A stretch of 5,821 bases of DNA from VGWF01 sp964423465. GTDB taxonomy: Bacteria; Verrucomicrobiota; Kiritimatiellia; PWTM01. Below, piece by piece: positions 1 through 5,733 of the stretch. The position numbers and the translations under genes are program-made. Every line of letters begins with the position of its first letter. The first letter of the stretch is position 1. The stretch lies in NCBI GenBank assembly GCA_964423465.1, contig CAYRFK010000287.1, positions 1 through 5,821 on the forward strand. Reading direction: 5' to 3'. The notes under the pieces were generated by a model, which was not told the origin of the DNA, searched no databases, and saw only the letters and a program-made list of their open reading frames with translations.

Positions 1-3000
1 AGATGTATGCATCCTGCGCCGTCCCATGGTTGACCAGCGCGCCGTTGCCGTCATTGCCGTTGCCCGCGATCACGAGAAGCTCGTCCACGGGGCGCCGGGC
101 GTTGAGATCCAGCGTCGCCCCGTTGGAGACGATGGTCCCGGTTTCAAACAGTCCCAGGCCCGTGGCGCCGAGGGCGGTGTCGCTGGCCAGGACGAGGCGG
201 CCGGCGCGGACGACCACCTGGCCCGTGTGGATGTTCGCATTGGTGATCGTCAGCGTTCCTGCCCCGTCCTTGAACAGGCTGCCGCCGCCCGCGAGGCGCC
301 CCGTGCCGCCGAACGTGTAGGCGGTGGCCGTGTCGACCGTGACGTCGGCCGGGTAGAGGTCGCCGGTCAGAAGCACGTCGCGCGTGGCGGCCGTGTCGTT
401 GAATGTCACGGCGTCCATGTTGGCAAACTGATCGGGGCCTCCGTTGTCGAAGTTGAAGCTGTTGATGAGGTCCCACGCCGTGCTGCCGCCGGTCCACGTC
501 AACAAGGCCGAACTTCCGCCAACCCGGACGCTGATCTCGCCCGGGGTCGAGTCCACCACGGAGAACCCGAACCGCGTGGTCGTGATCGGCGTGTCGATGG
601 CGCTGGCAAACCCGCTGACGAGGCTGCCGCCGTAGGTCATGACCTTGTAGAGCGTGCCGGCGGTCATGCGTCCCATCGGCGTGACGGACAGGGTGGCGCC
701 TTGGGCGTCGAGGTCGCCGGCGATCACCAGGAGGTCATTGATGCCCGCACCCGTCGTGTTGTCCGGCCGGATGTCAAAGCGGTTTGTCACGCCGGCCGCC
801 ATGGTCAGGTTGTTGGAGAACGCAAGGGTTCCCGCCGCGCCCCATCCGCCGGCCACGTTACCGCCCGGCTGGATCTGGGCGCCGGCCTGCGCCGCAACGG
901 ATCCTGTCACCACGCCGCCGCCCATGAGGGCGTTGCGGGCGGTCAGCGCAAATCCGCCGGAGACGGCCGAGACGTCCAGGTCCGAACCCGGGGCGAGGGC
1001 GATCCTTTGGGCGTTGGTCAGAAGGGCGCCGGCGCCGAGGACGAGCCGGCCGGAGAAGTTCGTCAGGGCGGAGGCGCGCACGTCGTTGTTGAGAACCAGA
1101 GTGCCGGGGCCCGACTTCGCGATCGTCCCGGTGTTCGTGAAGGCACCGTTGAAGGTGGTGACGTTGTTCGAGATCACAAGGATCTTGTCCGCGTTCCCGT
1201 TGTTGGCGGTGCCGTCAAAGATCAAGTCCCCGGTTCCCGCTGTGCCGTAATTCACAACACCCGCGGAAAGGATGAGCCAGGTGGGGGAAAGGGTCACGGC
1301 ATTGCCGTCCGCCGAGCGGATCGTGCCGCCCGCCGTGTTGAGGTTGAAGCGGCCCGATCCCAGCGCCGAGTTGTTCCCAACCGCGAGGTTTCCGGCATTC
1401 CAGTCCATGTTGGTGATCGTGTTGGGCCCCGTCAGGGTCAGAGTGCCCGCCCCGGCCTTCGTGAGGCCGCCGTCGGAAATGGCGCCGGTGAACGTTGCGT
1501 TGCTGACCACGGTGAAGGTTCGCTGCGCCGCACCGAGTGTCACCGGGCCGGTGAATGTGAGATCGCCGTAGCCGTCGACCGTGCCCAACGTGAGGGCTTG
1601 GCGGATCGAGAGGGGGTTGGCGATGGTCCGCGCCTCGCTGCCAAGCGCGGCGAGCGTGCTCCCGACATAGACGGTCACGGTGCCGGAACCCAGAGCGTTG
1701 TCGTGTCCGACGACGATGGACCCGGCTCCTCCGGCGCCGGTGGGCCGCCCGAGGTTGACGCCGCCCGCGAACGTGTTGTCGCCGGTCAGGACCAGTGTGC
1801 CGCCGTCGGACTCCGTGAGGGCTCCGGGGCCGCTGACGACGCCTTCGACCCGCACGGTGCTGCCGCCCCATACGTGGAAGTCGCCGCCGCCCGCACCGAG
1901 CGTGACGCCCCGGGTCGCGCCGAGCGTGAAGCCGCGGGCGTTCAGCGGACGGATCACGGCGTCGTCCAGCGTGACATTGTCCGCCTCGAAGGTTCCCGGG
2001 GCCTGGCCCATCCGGTCGCCGCCGTCCATCGCCAGCCACGCGCCGCCCGAGACGGTCGTCTTCCCGGTGTAGTCGTTGCCCTTGCCCAGCGTGACCACGC
2101 CTGGCGTGGAGATGATCACATCCTTCGCGCCGGTCAGGTTGCTGACAACCAGCCCGGTGTTGTTGTACTGCGCCGCCGGGTAGAACCCGCCGCCGAGACG
2201 GTAGGCGCCGCCTGCCTGGGTCAGCACGCCCGAGAAGACGAAGTTGCCTGTGGCGCCCAGCGATGCGGCGGGGAAGGCGGACAGGTCGAGATCGCCGACC
2301 CGGTTCGCGGTGATCGCAAACGATCCGGCCGAGGCGGTATCGGCCACGGCCGGAAGGAAGTCCGAATCCTTCCACACCGGCCCCGCGGGCAACTGCAGCA
2401 CCCGGGTGGATTCAAGTAGAAATGGCGTCGGGCCGGCCGAGTTCTTTGTGCCGAACTGGATGCGGGCGCCGGGGTCAAGCTGGACCGTGACCGCATCCAG
2501 CGCGTTCGACGCGGCAACATAGAACACCGCATTGGAGGCGACAGTGACCAGGGTGCCGGCGCTGAACGAGGGCATGTACGAATCCAACCGGCCCCGGAGG
2601 ATCTCAACGGAGGTGCCCGTGCCCAGGGCGTTGGCCCGTGCTGCCACGAGGATGCCGTTGCTGATCGTGGTGCCGCCGCCGTAGGTCGCCGCGCCCTTCA
2701 GGACCAGCGTACCGGTGTCCTGCTTCACCAGCCGACCCGCCCCGGTGATCGTGTTGTTGCTTTGGATGTGAAGCGTGAGGGCGGGGGCGACGCTGATCGT
2801 GCCGTGCGCGCCGGAGATCGTGATGCCGCGCCGGGAGTCGTCGATGACCGCGCTCGTGTTGATCAGCCGCAGGGTGCCGTTGCTGAGCGTGACGGCATCC
2901 GGGACGAACGCCCCGGTTCCCGGGTTTCCGCCGAGGCTGTTCTCGTTGGTGATGGCCAGGATCGCCCCCGCGAGCACGTTCATCGATCCGCTGAACGCGT

Positions 3001-3517
3001 TGTTTGCGGCCCATAGGGTGGCGGTGCCGGTCGCGGGGCCCCCGAAGAACGACAGATTGCTCGCGCCCGAGATCGTCGAGTAGATCCAGAAGTTCCGGAC
3101 GTTGTTGCCGGCGATCGAGACCGTCGAGTTGGTCGCCACCGTGATGGCGCCCGCGAGCCTGGCGATCTGGTTGCCCCCCGTGTCCCATTGCCCAATGGAA
3201 CCCCCGGCCATCACGAGGTTCGTGACGTAGACCGTGTTCGTCCCCTTGAACGCCAGCGCGCCGGCGGGGCCGATCGTCAGCATGGGGCCGCCGAAGTTGT
3301 AGTTCGCATTCGTCGCCGTCGGCGTGCGGATCACGAAGTTCGCAAAGTAGGTATTGACGGCGTTCGGCGTGACGCCGTCGCTCCAGTTGGTTCCGATGTT
3401 GAAGGCGGAATGGCCGCCAAAATCGGAAGCCTTCAGCGTCACCTCCGCGGCGCGAAGCCCGGTGGCGCACAGGACGGCCGTTGCAGCGACGGTACACCGC
3501 AGACAATTTGCTCTCAT
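1..3517 (-). CDS. Giant autotransporter-associated beta-strand (PATR) repeat protein, 3' end missing
   Basis: This is a partial secreted or surface protein. Reading the minus strand from the ATG at 3517-3515 gives 1172 codons with no stop before the left edge. The start is supported by GGAGG at 3523-3527, 5 nt upstream, and by a promoter further upstream. Residues 1-24 look like a short Sec signal peptide: Arg at 2 and 7, a hydrophobic stretch at about 9-21, and likely cleavage after A23 or A24. The sequence then becomes a Gly/Thr/Asn/Ala-rich beta-helix type. Four clear PATR units (GTLxLxG...N..GG...NALGSG pattern) lie near residues 256-301, 557-612, 676-724 and 1070-1120, with weaker copies near 474-506 and 796-830. 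Residues 865-998 resemble the segment that closes such modules, and a second module opens at about 1005. Known of the family: PATR proteins (Pfam PF12951, TIGR02601) are extracellular beta-helical passengers. Inferred: an adhesin or cell-surface structural protein. The C-terminus, which would show a beta-barrel or a PEP-CTERM-like sorting signal, is outside the window, so the export route is unknown. No catalytic domain was recognised. Confidence 0.88.
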   Translation of the reverse strand, partial: MRANCLRCTVAATAVLCATGLRAAEVTLKASDFGGHSAFNIGTNWSDGVTPNAVNTYFANFVIRTPTATNANYNFGGPMLTIGPAGALAFKGTNTVYVTNLVMAGGSIGQWDTGGNQIARLAGAITVATNSTVSIAGNNVRNFWIYSTISGASNLSFFGGPATGTATLWAANNAFSGSMNVLAGAILAITNENSLGGNPGTGAFVPDAVTLSNGTLRLINTSAVIDDSRRGITISGAHGTISVAPALTLHIQSNNTITGAGRLVKQDTGTLVLKGAATYGGGTTISNGILVAARANALGTGTSVEILRGRLDSYMPSFSAGTLVTVASNAVFYVAASNALDAVTVQLDPGARIQFGTKNSAGPTPFLLESTRVLQLPAGPVWKDSDFLPAVADTASAGSFAITANRVGDLDLSAFPAASLGATGNFVFSGVLTQAGGAYRLGGGFYPAAQYNNTGLVVSNLTGAKDVIISTPGVVTLGKGNDYTGKTTVSGGAWLAMDGGDRMGQAPGTFEADNVTLDDAVIRPLNARGFTLGATRGVTLGAGGGDFHVWGGSTVRVEGVVSGPGALTESDGGTLVLTGDNTFAGGVNLGRPTGAGGAGSIVVGHDNALGSGTVTVYVGSTLAALGSEARTIANPLSIRQALTLGTVDGYGDLTFTGPVTLGAAQRTFTVVSNATFTGAISDGGLTKAGAGTLTLTGPNTITNMDWNAGNLAVGNNSALGSGRFNLNTAGGTIRSADGNAVTLSPTWLILSAGVVNYGTAGTGDLIFDGTANNGNADKILVISNNVTTFNGAFTNTGTIAKSGPGTLVLNNDVRASALTNFSGRLVLGAGALLTNAQRIALAPGSDLDVSAVSGGFALTARNALMGGGVVTGSVAAQAGAQIQPGGNVAGGWGAAGTLAFSNNLTMAAGVTNRFDIRPDNTTGAGINDLLVIAGDLDAQGATLSVTPMGRMTAGTLYKVMTYGGSLVSGFASAIDTPITTTRFGFSVVDSTPGEISVRVGGSSALLTWTGGSTAWDLINSFNFDNGGPDQFANMDAVTFNDTAATRDVLLTGDLYPADVTVDTATAYTFGGTGRLAGGGSLFKDGAGTLTITNANIHTGQVVVRAGRLVLASDTALGATGLGLFETGTIVSNGATLDLNARRPVDELLVIAGNGNDGNGALVNHGTAQDAYI
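158..310 (-). repeat. PATR unit 4, in the second module (residues ~1070-1120)
   Basis: GGTGRLAGGGSLFKDGAGTL (1070-1089) and TITNANIHTGQVVVRAGRLV (1090-1109) are followed by SDTALGATG (1112-1120). It has the canonical KxGxGTLTI lead-in and the TALG ending. It belongs to the module that starts at about residue 1005. Confidence 0.8.
392..505 (-). other. Start of a second passenger module (W-G-x-WD motif, residues ~1005-1042)
   Basis: LTWTGGSTAWD (1006-1016) is followed by FNFDNGGPDQFANMDAVTFND (1021-1041). The pattern 'tWtGg....WD....nf.ng....F.nmD.VtFnDt' commonly opens a beta-strand repeat module in PATR proteins. Here it comes directly after a closing segment, and another canonical PATR follows. 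This indicates that the protein is built of repeated large modules and continues well past the left edge. Confidence 0.6.
524..925 (-). other. Module-closing segment of the surface protein (residues ~865-998)
   Basis: The segment reads MGGGVVTGSVAAQAGAQIQPGG, then GTLAFSNNLTMAAGVTNRFDI, NDLLVIAGDLDAQGATLSV, GTLYKVMTYGGSL, and a last strand ending GEISVRVG. PATR proteins often end a passenger module this way: 'GsGtv.G.v...Ga..aPG...GtLtf.gnl.l..G....fd', then 'DllvvaGdl...Ga.l.v', then 'GtlYkvmtY'. It falls before a fresh module start, so I read it as an internal boundary. Confidence 0.55.
1028..1132 (-). repeat. Degenerate PATR unit (residues ~796-830)
   Basis: TGTIAKSGPGTLVLNNDV carries the KxGxGTLxL lead-in (801-809) and SGRLVLGAGALL (822-833) the second half. 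The middle NTYTGG and the terminal NALGSG are not recognisable. I regard it as a diverged repeat unit. Confidence 0.55.
1346..1492 (-). repeat. PATR unit 3 (residues ~676-724)
   Basis: FTGAISDGGLTKAGAGTLTL (676-695) is followed by TGPNTITNMDWNAGNLAVG (696-714) and SALGSG (717-722). The lead-in 'GxIsdGGLtKxGxGTLtLtGxNT' is the most canonical in this protein. The usual YTGGTT is replaced by ITNMDW. Confidence 0.82.
1682..1849 (-). repeat. PATR unit 2 (residues ~557-612)
   Basis: This unit shows VSGPGALTESDGGTLVLTG (561-579), NTFAGGVNLG (581-590) and HDNALGSG (605-612). A Gly-rich insertion (residues about 591-599) sits between the second strand and the end motif, making it longer than unit 1. 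It is a clear match to the passenger repeat pattern. Confidence 0.82.
2000..2098 (-). repeat. Degenerate PATR unit (residues ~474-506)
   Basis: VVTLGKGNDYTGKTTVSGGAW keeps the core 'L.G.N.YTG.TTVSGG' but lacks the preceding GxGT and the closing NALGSG (it reads DRMGQAPG instead). It is probably a diverged repeat in the same beta-helix. Confidence 0.55.
2615..2752 (-). repeat. PATR unit 1 (residues ~256-301)
   Basis: A well-formed passenger-associated transport repeat. GTLVLKG (269-275) is followed by ATYGGGTTISNG (277-288) and ends in NALGTG (296-301). This matches the family pattern GTLxLxG-xNTYxGGTTxxxGxL...NALGSG. An introductory ITGAGRLVKQ strand precedes it. In the known family each unit forms turns of a right-handed beta-helix. 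Confidence 0.8.
3242..3409 (-). other. N-terminal opening segment of surface protein (NWSDG-type)
   Basis: Residues about 37-92 of the giant protein follow the signal peptide. They have the pattern SAFN..TNWSDG..P....Y, then a beta-rich stretch ending in FGGPMLTIG...LAFKG. Openings of the form 'F...NWS.G..P..g..Y.v...l.tp.....F.G..L.i' recur in large secreted PATR or PEP-CTERM-type proteins of PVC bacteria. I call it an N-terminal beta-structured cap from that pattern. This is recognition by eye, without a profile match. Confidence 0.5.
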
Positions 3518-3522
3518 GTCAG

Positions 3523-3527
3523 CCTCC
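3523..3527 (-). promoter_or_regulatory. Shine-Dalgarno site of the PATR protein
   Basis: The minus strand reads GGAGG here, 5 nt before the ATG at 3517-3515. It fixes the start. A further in-leader ATG at 3555-3553 is out of frame and has no such site. Confidence 0.75.
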
Positions 3528-3582
3528 ACCCCTCCCGCGGGCCCCGTCTTTCCATGGCACTCGCCCGCCGCATGCTGCCTTC

Positions 3583-3611
3583 ATTAAGAAACGATGTGGA
3601 TGCCATGTCAA
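3583..3611 (-). promoter_or_regulatory. Sigma70-like promoter for the PATR protein gene
   Basis: The minus strand has a perfect -35 hexamer TTGACA (3611-3606), a spacer of exactly 17 nt, and a -10 hexamer CTTAAT (3588-3583; 4 of 6 consensus bases, including the TAAT end). It lies in the most AT-rich part of an otherwise GC-rich window. Transcription would start near 3575-3577, giving a leader of about 60 nt before the ATG at 3517. The match is seen in the sequence; activity is inferred. Confidence 0.65.
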
Positions 3612-3644
3612 CGATGTCCTTTGGCAATGTTTAGCTTGCCACGT

Positions 3645-3669
3645 CCTCCGGTGCGGGCGGTTTTTCTTT
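3645..3669 (+). terminator. Terminator-like hairpin with T tract in the hisB leader
   Basis: On the plus strand, 3645-3650 can pair with 3654-3660 (one bulged C, one G-T pair, 3-nt loop GTG). The run TTTTTCTTT (3661-3669) follows directly, which is the layout of a small intrinsic terminator. No plus-strand gene lies upstream for it to terminate, so it may act as an attenuator in the his leader or be chance. The stem is short and imperfect. Confidence 0.3.
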
Positions 3670-3683
3670 CGATTCACCGCCCG
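3654..3683 (+). promoter_or_regulatory. Alternative 8-bp hairpin upstream of hisB
   Basis: CGGGCGGT at 3654-3661 is perfectly complementary to ACCGCCCG at 3676-3683, with a 14-nt pyrimidine-rich loop. Its left arm is the right arm of the terminator-like stem at 3645-3660, so the two structures exclude each other. This is the geometry of a terminator/antiterminator pair. There is no run of His codons in a leader peptide nearby, so classical his attenuation is not supported. Confidence 0.3.
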
Positions 3684-3721
3684 GCGGGGGTAAAGTGGGC
3701 GGAACACGCATCGGGGACGCC

Positions 3722-4312
3722 ATGAACAAACGCAAGGCACGGGTGGTTCGGGAGACGAAGGAGACGCAGATCGCTGTCGATCTCGACATCGACGGGCGCG
3801 GCGTCTACAGCATCGACACTGGGATCCCGTTCCTGTCGCACATGATCGACCTGCTGGCCAAGCACGCGCTGTTCAACCTGACCGTGAAGGCGCGCGGCGA
3901 CCTCGACGTCGACTACCACCACACCGTGGAGGATCTCGGTCTCGTGCTGGGCGACGCGCTGGACCAGGCGCTGGGCGACCGGAAGGGGATCGCGCGCTAC
4001 GGGCAGAGCCTGCTGCCGATGGATGAGTCGCTGAGCCTCGTCGCCGTCGACCTCGGCGGCCGCCCGTTCCTCGTCTACGAGATCGCCAACCGCAAGAAGC
4101 GGATCCGCGACTTCGACGTCGGCCTCATCGAGGAGTTCTTCCGCGCCTTCGTCACGCAGGCGCGCATGAACCTCCACATCGCGCACCTCTACGGACAGGA
4201 GCCGCACCACGCCTACGAGTCGGTCTTCAAGGGCCTTGCACGCGCCCTGCGAATGGCCTGCGCCCGCGACCCGCGGGTGTCGGGCGTCCCGTCAAGCAAG
4301 GGCGCGATCTGA
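3722..4312 (+). CDS. hisB: Imidazoleglycerol-phosphate dehydratase HisB
   Basis: HisB dehydrates D-erythro-imidazole glycerol phosphate to imidazole acetol phosphate, a late step of histidine synthesis in the cytoplasm. The protein has 196 residues, the usual size of the monofunctional enzyme. It is not fused to histidinol phosphatase as in E. coli. Family marks run throughout: RETKETQI at 10-17, DTGIPFLSHM at 32-41, the metal-binding HHTVED at 66-71, ALGDRKGIARYG at 83-94, LPMDE at 98-102, GRPFL at 113-117, the second metal motif HHAYES at 162-167, and the C-terminal PSSKGAI at 190-196. The His and Glu ligands of the two-Mn site (H40, H66, H67, E70, H162, H163, E166) are all present. I chose the ATG at 3722 because it aligns with the family N-terminus (MxKxxRxxRET) and has GGGGA at 3713-3717. 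An in-frame GTG at 3695 would add 9 unsupported residues. It is the first his gene here; hisH follows after 45 nt. Confidence 0.96.
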   Translation: MNKRKARVVRETKETQIAVDLDIDGRGVYSIDTGIPFLSHMIDLLAKHALFNLTVKARGDLDVDYHHTVEDLGLVLGDALDQALGDRKGIARYGQSLLPMDESLSLVAVDLGGRPFLVYEIANRKKRIRDFDVGLIEEFFRAFVTQARMNLHIAHLYGQEPHHAYESVFKGLARALRMACARDPRVSGVPSSKGAI

Positions 4313-4313
4313 C

Positions 4314-4334
4314 CGGCCCGCCCCGCGGGGGCCG
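4314..4334 (+). repeat. GC-rich inverted repeat between hisB and hisH
   Basis: Arms CGGCCC (4314-4319) and GGGCCG (4329-4334) flank the palindrome CCCCGCGGGG (4321-4330); the two pairings compete. It lies just after the hisB stop and is not followed by a T run, so it is not an intrinsic terminator. It could affect message stability or hisB/hisH balance, or be a by-product of high GC. Confidence 0.35.
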
Positions 4335-4343
4335 CATCGTCGA

Positions 4344-4348
4344 AAGGA
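4344..4348 (+). promoter_or_regulatory. Shine-Dalgarno site of hisH
   Basis: AAGGA lies 9 nt before the GTG at 4358. It supports a GTG start for hisH, giving the family N-terminus MIGIVDYGMGN. Confidence 0.6.
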
Positions 4349-4357
4349 ACCAACGTT

Positions 4358-4990
4358 GTGATCGGAATCGTTGACTATGGGATGGGCAACCTCGGCAGCG
4401 TCGCCAACGCCTGCCGCTTCCTCGACCTGCGGGCCGAGGTCATCGCCGACCCGTCCGAACTGGCCGCCTGCCGCGCCGTCATCCTGCCGGGCGTCGGCGC
4501 GTTCGGGGACTGCATGGAACACCTCAACCAGCGCGGCTTCAGCCCCGTGCTGAAGGCGTGGATCGCGGCGGACCGCCCGTTCCTCGGCATCTGCGTTGGC
4601 CTCCAGGCGCTGTTCGAGTCGAGCGAGGAATCGCCCGGCGTCGCCGGCCTCGGCGTCCTGAAGGGCACCGTCCGCCGCTTCAAGATCGATCCGTCCCTCA
4701 AGGTCCCGCAGATGGGCTGGAACCGCGTGCGGCAGACGCGCCCCGGCGAGCCGATGTTCCAAGGCGTGCCGGACCAGTCCTTCTTCTACTTCGTACACTC
4801 CTTTTACGGCGCCCCCGCCGACCCGTCGGTCGCGGCGGGGATGACGGACTACGGCATCGACTACTGCTCCGCCGTCCGCTTCGGCGCCGCGTTCGCCGTC
4901 CAGTTCCACCCCGAGAAGAGCCAGGCCGCCGGGCTCCAGATGCTCCGGAACTTCGGCGCGGTCGTGCAGGGTGGGGGAGGTGCGGCGTGA
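4358..4990 (+). CDS. hisH: Imidazole glycerol phosphate synthase, glutaminase subunit HisH
   Basis: HisH hydrolyses glutamine and passes ammonia to HisF, which converts PRFAR to imidazole glycerol phosphate and AICAR. The 210-residue protein has the class I glutamine amidotransferase fold. The N-terminus is IVDYGMGNLGSV (4-15), the oxyanion-region strand is LPGVGAFGD (43-51), the nucleophile is C79 in GICVGLQALF (77-86), and the other triad members are H184 and E186 in VQFHPEKSQ (181-189). The HisH-specific signatures PQMGWN (117-122) and FFYFVHSFY (142-150) exclude other amidotransferases. Translation begins at GTG 4358, which places the first residue exactly at the family start. The last residues (VVQGGGGAA) are encoded by the DNA that carries the hisA ribosome binding site. 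The stop overlaps the hisA start by 4 bp, implying coupled translation. The partner HisF is not in the window. Confidence 0.97.
   Translation: MIGIVDYGMGNLGSVANACRFLDLRAEVIADPSELAACRAVILPGVGAFGDCMEHLNQRGFSPVLKAWIAADRPFLGICVGLQALFESSEESPGVAGLGVLKGTVRRFKIDPSLKVPQMGWNRVRQTRPGEPMFQGVPDQSFFYFVHSFYGAPADPSVAAGMTDYGIDYCSAVRFGAAFAVQFHPEKSQAAGLQMLRNFGAVVQGGGGAA
4976..4980 (+). promoter_or_regulatory. Shine-Dalgarno site of hisA inside hisH
   Basis: GGAGG, within the longer GGGGGAGGT at 4973-4981, lies 6 nt before the GTG at 4987. It is strong and decides the hisA start. It is also coding sequence for the glycine-rich C-terminus of HisH. Confidence 0.75.
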
Positions 4991-5727
4991 ATCCGTTCAT
5001 CATCCTGCCGGCTATCGATCTGCGCGGCGGACGCTGCGTCCGCCTCCGCCAGGGCCGCGCCGATGCCGAGACCTCCTACTCGGCCGACCCCGTCGCCGTC
5101 GCCCGCCAATGGGCGGAGCAGGGCGCACCGTGGCTCCATGTCGTCGATCTCGACGGCGCCTTCGCCGGAAAACCCGTCCATACCGCGATGATCGGCGAGA
5201 TCGCAAAGGCCGCGGGAATTCCGATTGAGGTCGGCGGCGGTCTCCGCACCGATGCCGACATCCAGGCGACGCTCGACGCAGGTGTCGCGCGCGTCATCCT
5301 CGGCACCCGCGTCTGCGCCGACCCAGGCGAAGCCCGCCGCCTCGCCGCCTGGCTCGGCGACCGGCTCGCGGTCGGCATCGACGCGAAGGACGGCATCGTC
5401 CAGGTCCGCGGCTGGACCGAGGGCGGCGACCTGCGCACCACCGACCTCGCCCGCCGCATGGAGGAGGCCGGGGTCCGCACGCTCATCGTCACCGACATCA
5501 GCCGCGACGGCATGCTTCAGGGCGTCAACGCCGCCGCCATGGACGAGGCCTGCGCCGCCGTCGCCTGCAACGTCATCGCCTCCGGCGGCGTCACCACCGC
5601 CACGGACGTCACCACCCTCCGCCGCCTCGCCCGCCCCAACCTCTGGGGCGCCATCGCCGGCCGCGCCCTCTACGAAGGCGCCGTCACGCTGCCCGAGCTG
5701 CTGAAGGCGGCGGGGAGCGGGGAGTAG
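4987..5727 (+). CDS. hisA: ProFAR isomerase HisA
   Basis: HisA isomerises ProFAR to PRFAR, the substrate of HisF-HisH, by an Amadori rearrangement. It is a (beta/alpha)8-barrel of 246 residues, the normal length. Visible marks are LPAIDLRGGRCVRL (7-20) with catalytic D11, HVVDLDGAFAG (51-61), the first phosphate-binding loop EVGGGLR (81-87), GIDAKDG (130-136) with the second catalytic Asp at D132, TDISRDGMLQGVN (169-181), and the C-terminal phosphate loop ASGGV (198-202) with AGRALYEG (224-231). The TDISRDG motif with a HisA-type N-terminus separates it from the paralog HisF. The start is the GTG at 4987: it has a strong ribosome binding site and gives NPFIILPAIDL directly. Its frame stays open upstream to 4558 inside hisH, but that extension is the HisH shadow frame. 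It overlaps hisH by GTGA (4987-4990), so the two are probably translationally coupled. Confidence 0.96.
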   Translation: MNPFIILPAIDLRGGRCVRLRQGRADAETSYSADPVAVARQWAEQGAPWLHVVDLDGAFAGKPVHTAMIGEIAKAAGIPIEVGGGLRTDADIQATLDAGVARVILGTRVCADPGEARRLAAWLGDRLAVGIDAKDGIVQVRGWTEGGDLRTTDLARRMEEAGVRTLIVTDISRDGMLQGVNAAAMDEACAAVACNVIASGGVTTATDVTTLRRLARPNLWGAIAGRALYEGAVTLPELLKAAGSGE

Positions 5728-5733
5728 GGGCGG

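Noticed and set aside
1215..2375. Minus-strand frame of 386 codons in another phase (and similar ones at 2604-3506 and 144-497)
   Set aside because: They are Arg/His-rich off-frame readings of the same DNA that encodes the PATR repeats. The repeat motifs appear only in the 3517-start frame.
26..2419. Long plus-strand open frame of 797 codons opposite the surface gene
   Set aside because: It is in register with the minus-strand PATR gene, has a low-complexity Arg/Gly/Val/Asp composition, lacks domain motifs, and is explained by avoidance of TTA, CTA and TCA codons.
3534..3541. CCCGCGGG palindrome in the surface-gene leader
   Set aside because: Eight-bp GC palindromes are expected by chance in DNA this GC-rich, and no second copy marks it as an operator.
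3695..3721. Upstream GTG start for hisB
   Set aside because: It has a G-rich stretch 4 nt upstream, but it adds nine residues not expected from the family. The ATG at 3722 matches the family N-terminus.
4558..4986. Upstream extension of the hisA frame to an ATG inside hisH
   Set aside because: The extension is Arg/Pro-rich off-frame hisH sequence. HisA homology begins at the GTG at 4987, which has a strong ribosome binding site.
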